DNA of 7,774 bases from Alloprevotella sp. (GTDB taxonomy: Bacteria > Bacteroidota > Bacteroidia > Bacteroidales > Bacteroidaceae), in NCBI GenBank assembly GCA_015259235.1, contig JABZGM010000095.1, positions 1-7,774 of the forward strand. Reading direction: 5' to 3'. The number at the start of each line of letters is the position of its first letter. Position 1 is the stretch's first letter. The notes under the pieces are model-generated. The model was given only the letters and a program-made list of their open reading frames with translations. It did not search any database and was not told the DNA's origin. A program made the position numbers and the translations under genes. Shown in pieces: positions 5,698 to 7,774 of this stretch.

Positions 5698-6987
5698 ATG
5701 GCTCAAAAAACCAAACAATGGGGCGCGATTATTGTGATGATTGCCCTCTTCGCTATGATTGCCTTTGTGACCAACTTGTGCACGCCCATGGCAACAATCA
5801 TTAAAAACCAAGGACCTATCTCCAATGTGTTAGCGCAGATTGGTAACTATGGTAACTTTGTTGCTTACCTCGTAATGGGTATTCCTGCAGGTTTGCTGAT
5901 TTCTAAGTATGGTTATAAGAAAACTGCCCTTGGTGGTCTCGTAGTCGGTATGGTCGGTATCGCTATTCAATGGTTTAGCGGTCAGCTCGACGCCCAAGAA
6001 AATCTCGGTTTGGTGTTTGCTGTATATCTCGCTGGTGCTTTCATCGCAGGTCTCTGCATGGCTATCCTCAACAGTGTGGTAAACCCTATGCTCAATGTCC
6101 TTGGTGGTGGTGGTAACTCAGGTAACCAACTCATCCAACTTGGCGGTGTGTTCAACTCTTCTGCAGCTGTGGCTTGCTACATCCTCATGGGTGCACTCAT
6201 TGCAGATGTAAGTAAGGCTCGCATCTCTGATGCTTCTCCTGCTTTGCTCATTGCTTTCGCTATCTTCGCTATCGCATTCGTAGTGATTCTTTTCACCAAG
6301 ATTGAAGAGCCCGTCAAAGAGGAAAAAGAATCTAGCGCACTCACTACAGGTCAACTTATTGCTGGTGCCCTTGGTTTCCGTCACTTTGCCCTTGGTGCTT
6401 TGGCTATTTTCCTTTACATGGGTATCGAAGTAGGTGTGCCTAACTTCGTACAACAAGACTTAGTAGCTCAAGGTATCCCCGTATCTACTGTTGGTTTGCT
6501 TGTTGCTGTATACTGGTTTATGATGCTCATTGGTCGTTTTGTAGGTGCAAGCATCGGTAGCAAGGTAAGTAGCCGTGCGATGATTACTGCAGTTTCTACC
6601 GCAACTCTCGTGCTTGTGCTTTTCGGTATGTATGCTCCAAGCGATGTTTTGGTGAGCTTCCCTGGTGTAAACTGGAGCACTCTAGAACTCATCTGGCAGC
6701 CTATTCCCCTCGGCACCTTCTCTCTCCTTCTCGTTGGTCTTTGCACCTCAGTGATGTGGGGAGCAATCTTCAACCTCGCCGTAGAAGGTCTCGGACGCTT
6801 CACTGCAATCGCTAGTGGTATCTTCATGACCATGGTGTTTGGTTGCGCTGTGATGATGGCTGTTCAAGGTTATGTCGCAGACCTCTTTGGTTACAATGCT
6901 AGCTTCTGGGTGGTAGTCTTCTGCGCTGCTTACATCCTCTTCTACGCTCTCGTGGGCAGCCGTGTGAGCCGTCGCGACGAAGCTTAA
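5698..6987 (+). CDS. MFS glucose/galactose (FucP/GluP-type) sugar:H+ symporter
   Basis: 429 aa with about 12 membrane helices, a member of the fucose-galactose-glucose:H+ symporter branch of the major facilitator superfamily. It should import galactose or glucose across the inner membrane with protons. Helix 1 spans about 9-27. GLLISKYGYKK (65-75) is the MFS motif-A loop. N-P-M-L-N-V-L-G (129-136) and NQLIQLGGVFNSSAA (143-157) are typical of this branch. The central cytosolic loop is about 201-217 (EEPVKEEKESS), followed by the second six-helix half with YMGIEVGVPNF (240-250) and MLIGRFVGASIGSK (276-289). The C-terminus is basic (SRVSRRDEA). Length is normal. Codons are strongly biased to GGT, GCT, CTC and ATC, suggesting high expression. 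Its position between galM and galK supports galactose as substrate, but the sequence alone does not prove this. Confidence 0.93.
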   Translation: MAQKTKQWGAIIVMIALFAMIAFVTNLCTPMATIIKNQGPISNVLAQIGNYGNFVAYLVMGIPAGLLISKYGYKKTALGGLVVGMVGIAIQWFSGQLDAQENLGLVFAVYLAGAFIAGLCMAILNSVVNPMLNVLGGGGNSGNQLIQLGGVFNSSAAVACYILMGALIADVSKARISDASPALLIAFAIFAIAFVVILFTKIEEPVKEEKESSALTTGQLIAGALGFRHFALGALAIFLYMGIEVGVPNFVQQDLVAQGIPVSTVGLLVAVYWFMMLIGRFVGASIGSKVSSRAMITAVSTATLVLVLFGMYAPSDVLVSFPGVNWSTLELIWQPIPLGTFSLLLVGLCTSVMWGAIFNLAVEGLGRFTAIASGIFMTMVFGCAVMMAVQGYVADLFGYNASFWVVVFCAAYILFYALVGSRVSRRDEA

Positions 6988-7013
6988 TTCTCTAGAAACT
7001 CTCATAGCCTAGT

Positions 7014-7046
7014 GGCAATGCCTCCCATTTAGGGAGTGCATTGTCC
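7014..7046 (+). terminator. Intergenic hairpin between the transporter and galK (terminator/attenuator-like)
   Basis: GGCAATGCCTCCC (7014-7026) pairs with the complementary strand at 7032-7046 through 13 bp, with two single-T bulges and a 5-nt ATTTA loop. A T5 run follows at 7053-7057, 6 nt after the stem, further than in a standard terminator. It probably lowers or modulates read-through into galK, or protects the upstream message. No clear promoter lies after it. Confidence 0.62.
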
Positions 7047-7085
7047 ACAAGGTTTTTCCTATAACCCCTCAAAACAATATTTTCC

Positions 7086-7774
7086 ATGAAACTTACTATC
7101 GATGACGTTCGTAGCCGTTTTCAAAAACACTTCGACGGCACAACTGGTTCTGTATATGCTTCACCTGGTCGTATTAACTTGATTGGTGAACACACTGACT
7201 ATAATAATGGTTTCGTATTCCCTGGTGCTGTGCAGCAAGGAATAATTGCTGAAATCAAGCCCAATGGCACTCGTACGGTTCGCGCTTACTCTATCGACTT
7301 GAAGGACTACACTGAGTTCTCTTTGGATGACGCTGCTGGTCCATCTGCTAGCTGGGCACGCTACATCTTTGGTGTTTGCCGTGAAATGATGGAACTCGGT
7401 GTTCCCGTTGAAGGATTCAACACTGCGTTTGCTGGTGACGTTCCCCTCGGTGCTGGTATGAGTTCTTCTGCTGCACTCGAATCTGTTTATGCTTTTGCAC
7501 TCAACGACATTTGGGGTGGCAACAAAGTAGAGAAGATGGAGCTCGCTCGCGTGGGTCAACGCACAGAACACAAGTATGTGGGTTGCAACTGCGGTATCAT
7601 GGACCAATTTGCTTCTGTACACGGTAAGGCTGGTTCGTTGATGCGTTTGGACTGCCGTAGCGGTGAGTTCGAATACTTCCCCTTCAATCCACAAGGTTAC
7701 AAACTCGTGTTGGTGAACTCTCAAGTGAAACACGAACTCGTGGGTTCTCCTTACAACGATCGTCGTCGCAGTTG
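7086..7774 (+). CDS. galK: Galactokinase (partial, C-terminus off the right edge)
   Basis: The ATG is at 7086 and 229 complete codons are visible of about 385 expected. The enzyme phosphorylates alpha-D-galactose with ATP to galactose-1-phosphate in the cytosol, after GalM in the Leloir pathway. Residues 28-42 contain the galactokinase signature GRINLIGEHTDYNNG, with Arg29 as the catalytic arginine and Glu35, His36 and Asp38 contacting sugar. The GHMP ATP-binding motif is VPLGAGMSSSAALE (119-132). Asp173 in CGIMDQFASVHG is the conserved catalytic-site aspartate. No frameshift is seen, and the visible part ends in the conserved YNDRRRS. It follows the transporter by 98 nt. The third GHMP motif lies beyond the window; a separate inverted copy of that region is present at 4029-4262. 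Confidence 0.97.
   Translation, partial: MKLTIDDVRSRFQKHFDGTTGSVYASPGRINLIGEHTDYNNGFVFPGAVQQGIIAEIKPNGTRTVRAYSIDLKDYTEFSLDDAAGPSASWARYIFGVCREMMELGVPVEGFNTAFAGDVPLGAGMSSSAALESVYAFALNDIWGGNKVEKMELARVGQRTEHKYVGCNCGIMDQFASVHGKAGSLMRLDCRSGEFEYFPFNPQGYKLVLVNSQVKHELVGSPYNDRRRS

Noticed and set aside
7161..7733. 190-codon open frame on the minus strand
   Set aside because: It lies wholly inside galK, which has all catalytic motifs; the antisense product has no recognisable domain and reflects the biased codons of galK.
1..7774. CRISPR array, tRNA, rRNA, insertion sequence or defence system
   Set aside because: No regularly spaced repeats, cloverleaf or rRNA sequence, transposase motifs or defence-gene domains were found in either strand.

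Overview
The window looks like a chromosomal segment of a member of the order Bacteroidales (Bacteroidota). Three observations point there. The promoters follow the TTTG...TAnnTTTG pattern of the Bacteroidetes primary sigma factor. Start codons lack clear Shine-Dalgarno sequences. The protein families are typical of that group: DUF4924, a DUF5715-like protein, the TPM/LemA pair, and a galM - FucP/GluP-type transporter - galK cluster. A Prevotellaceae- or Porphyromonas-like host is possible, but the genus cannot be fixed from the sequence alone.

Left part (1-3908), all on the minus strand. In transcription order it holds a LysE-family exporter, a DUF4924 protein 6 nt downstream, a membrane-anchored DUF5715-like protein closed by a strong terminator, then a TPM-domain membrane protein with its own promoter, and a LemA lipoprotein that runs off the left edge. 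These are envelope or housekeeping genes with no obvious link to galactose.

Middle part (3909-4526). A perfect bidirectional terminator is followed by the last ~77 codons of a galactokinase gene on the minus strand, with no N-terminal part. This 5'-truncated galK remnant lies next to an imperfect inverted repeat with a 39-nt loop, then three T-tracts, a textbook Bacteroidetes promoter with a perfect TACGAA-N9-TTCGTA palindrome between its elements, and a leader that can fold into a 5'-end hairpin.

Right part (4527-7774), plus strand: a galactose operon of galM (aldose 1-epimerase), a sugar/H+ symporter of the FucP/GluP type, and galK, cut by the right edge after 229 codons. Together they take up galactose, interconvert its anomers and phosphorylate alpha-galactose to galactose-1-phosphate. 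Each of the two intergenic gaps carries a stable hairpin, which suggests graded expression or mRNA processing within the operon.

The main oddity is that the operon is preceded by an inverted copy of the 3' end of what is presumably its own last gene. Recombination between the two copies would invert the operon while leaving one complete galK. No mobile element, CRISPR array, tRNA or rRNA was seen, and nothing here amounts to a clearly new multi-gene system.
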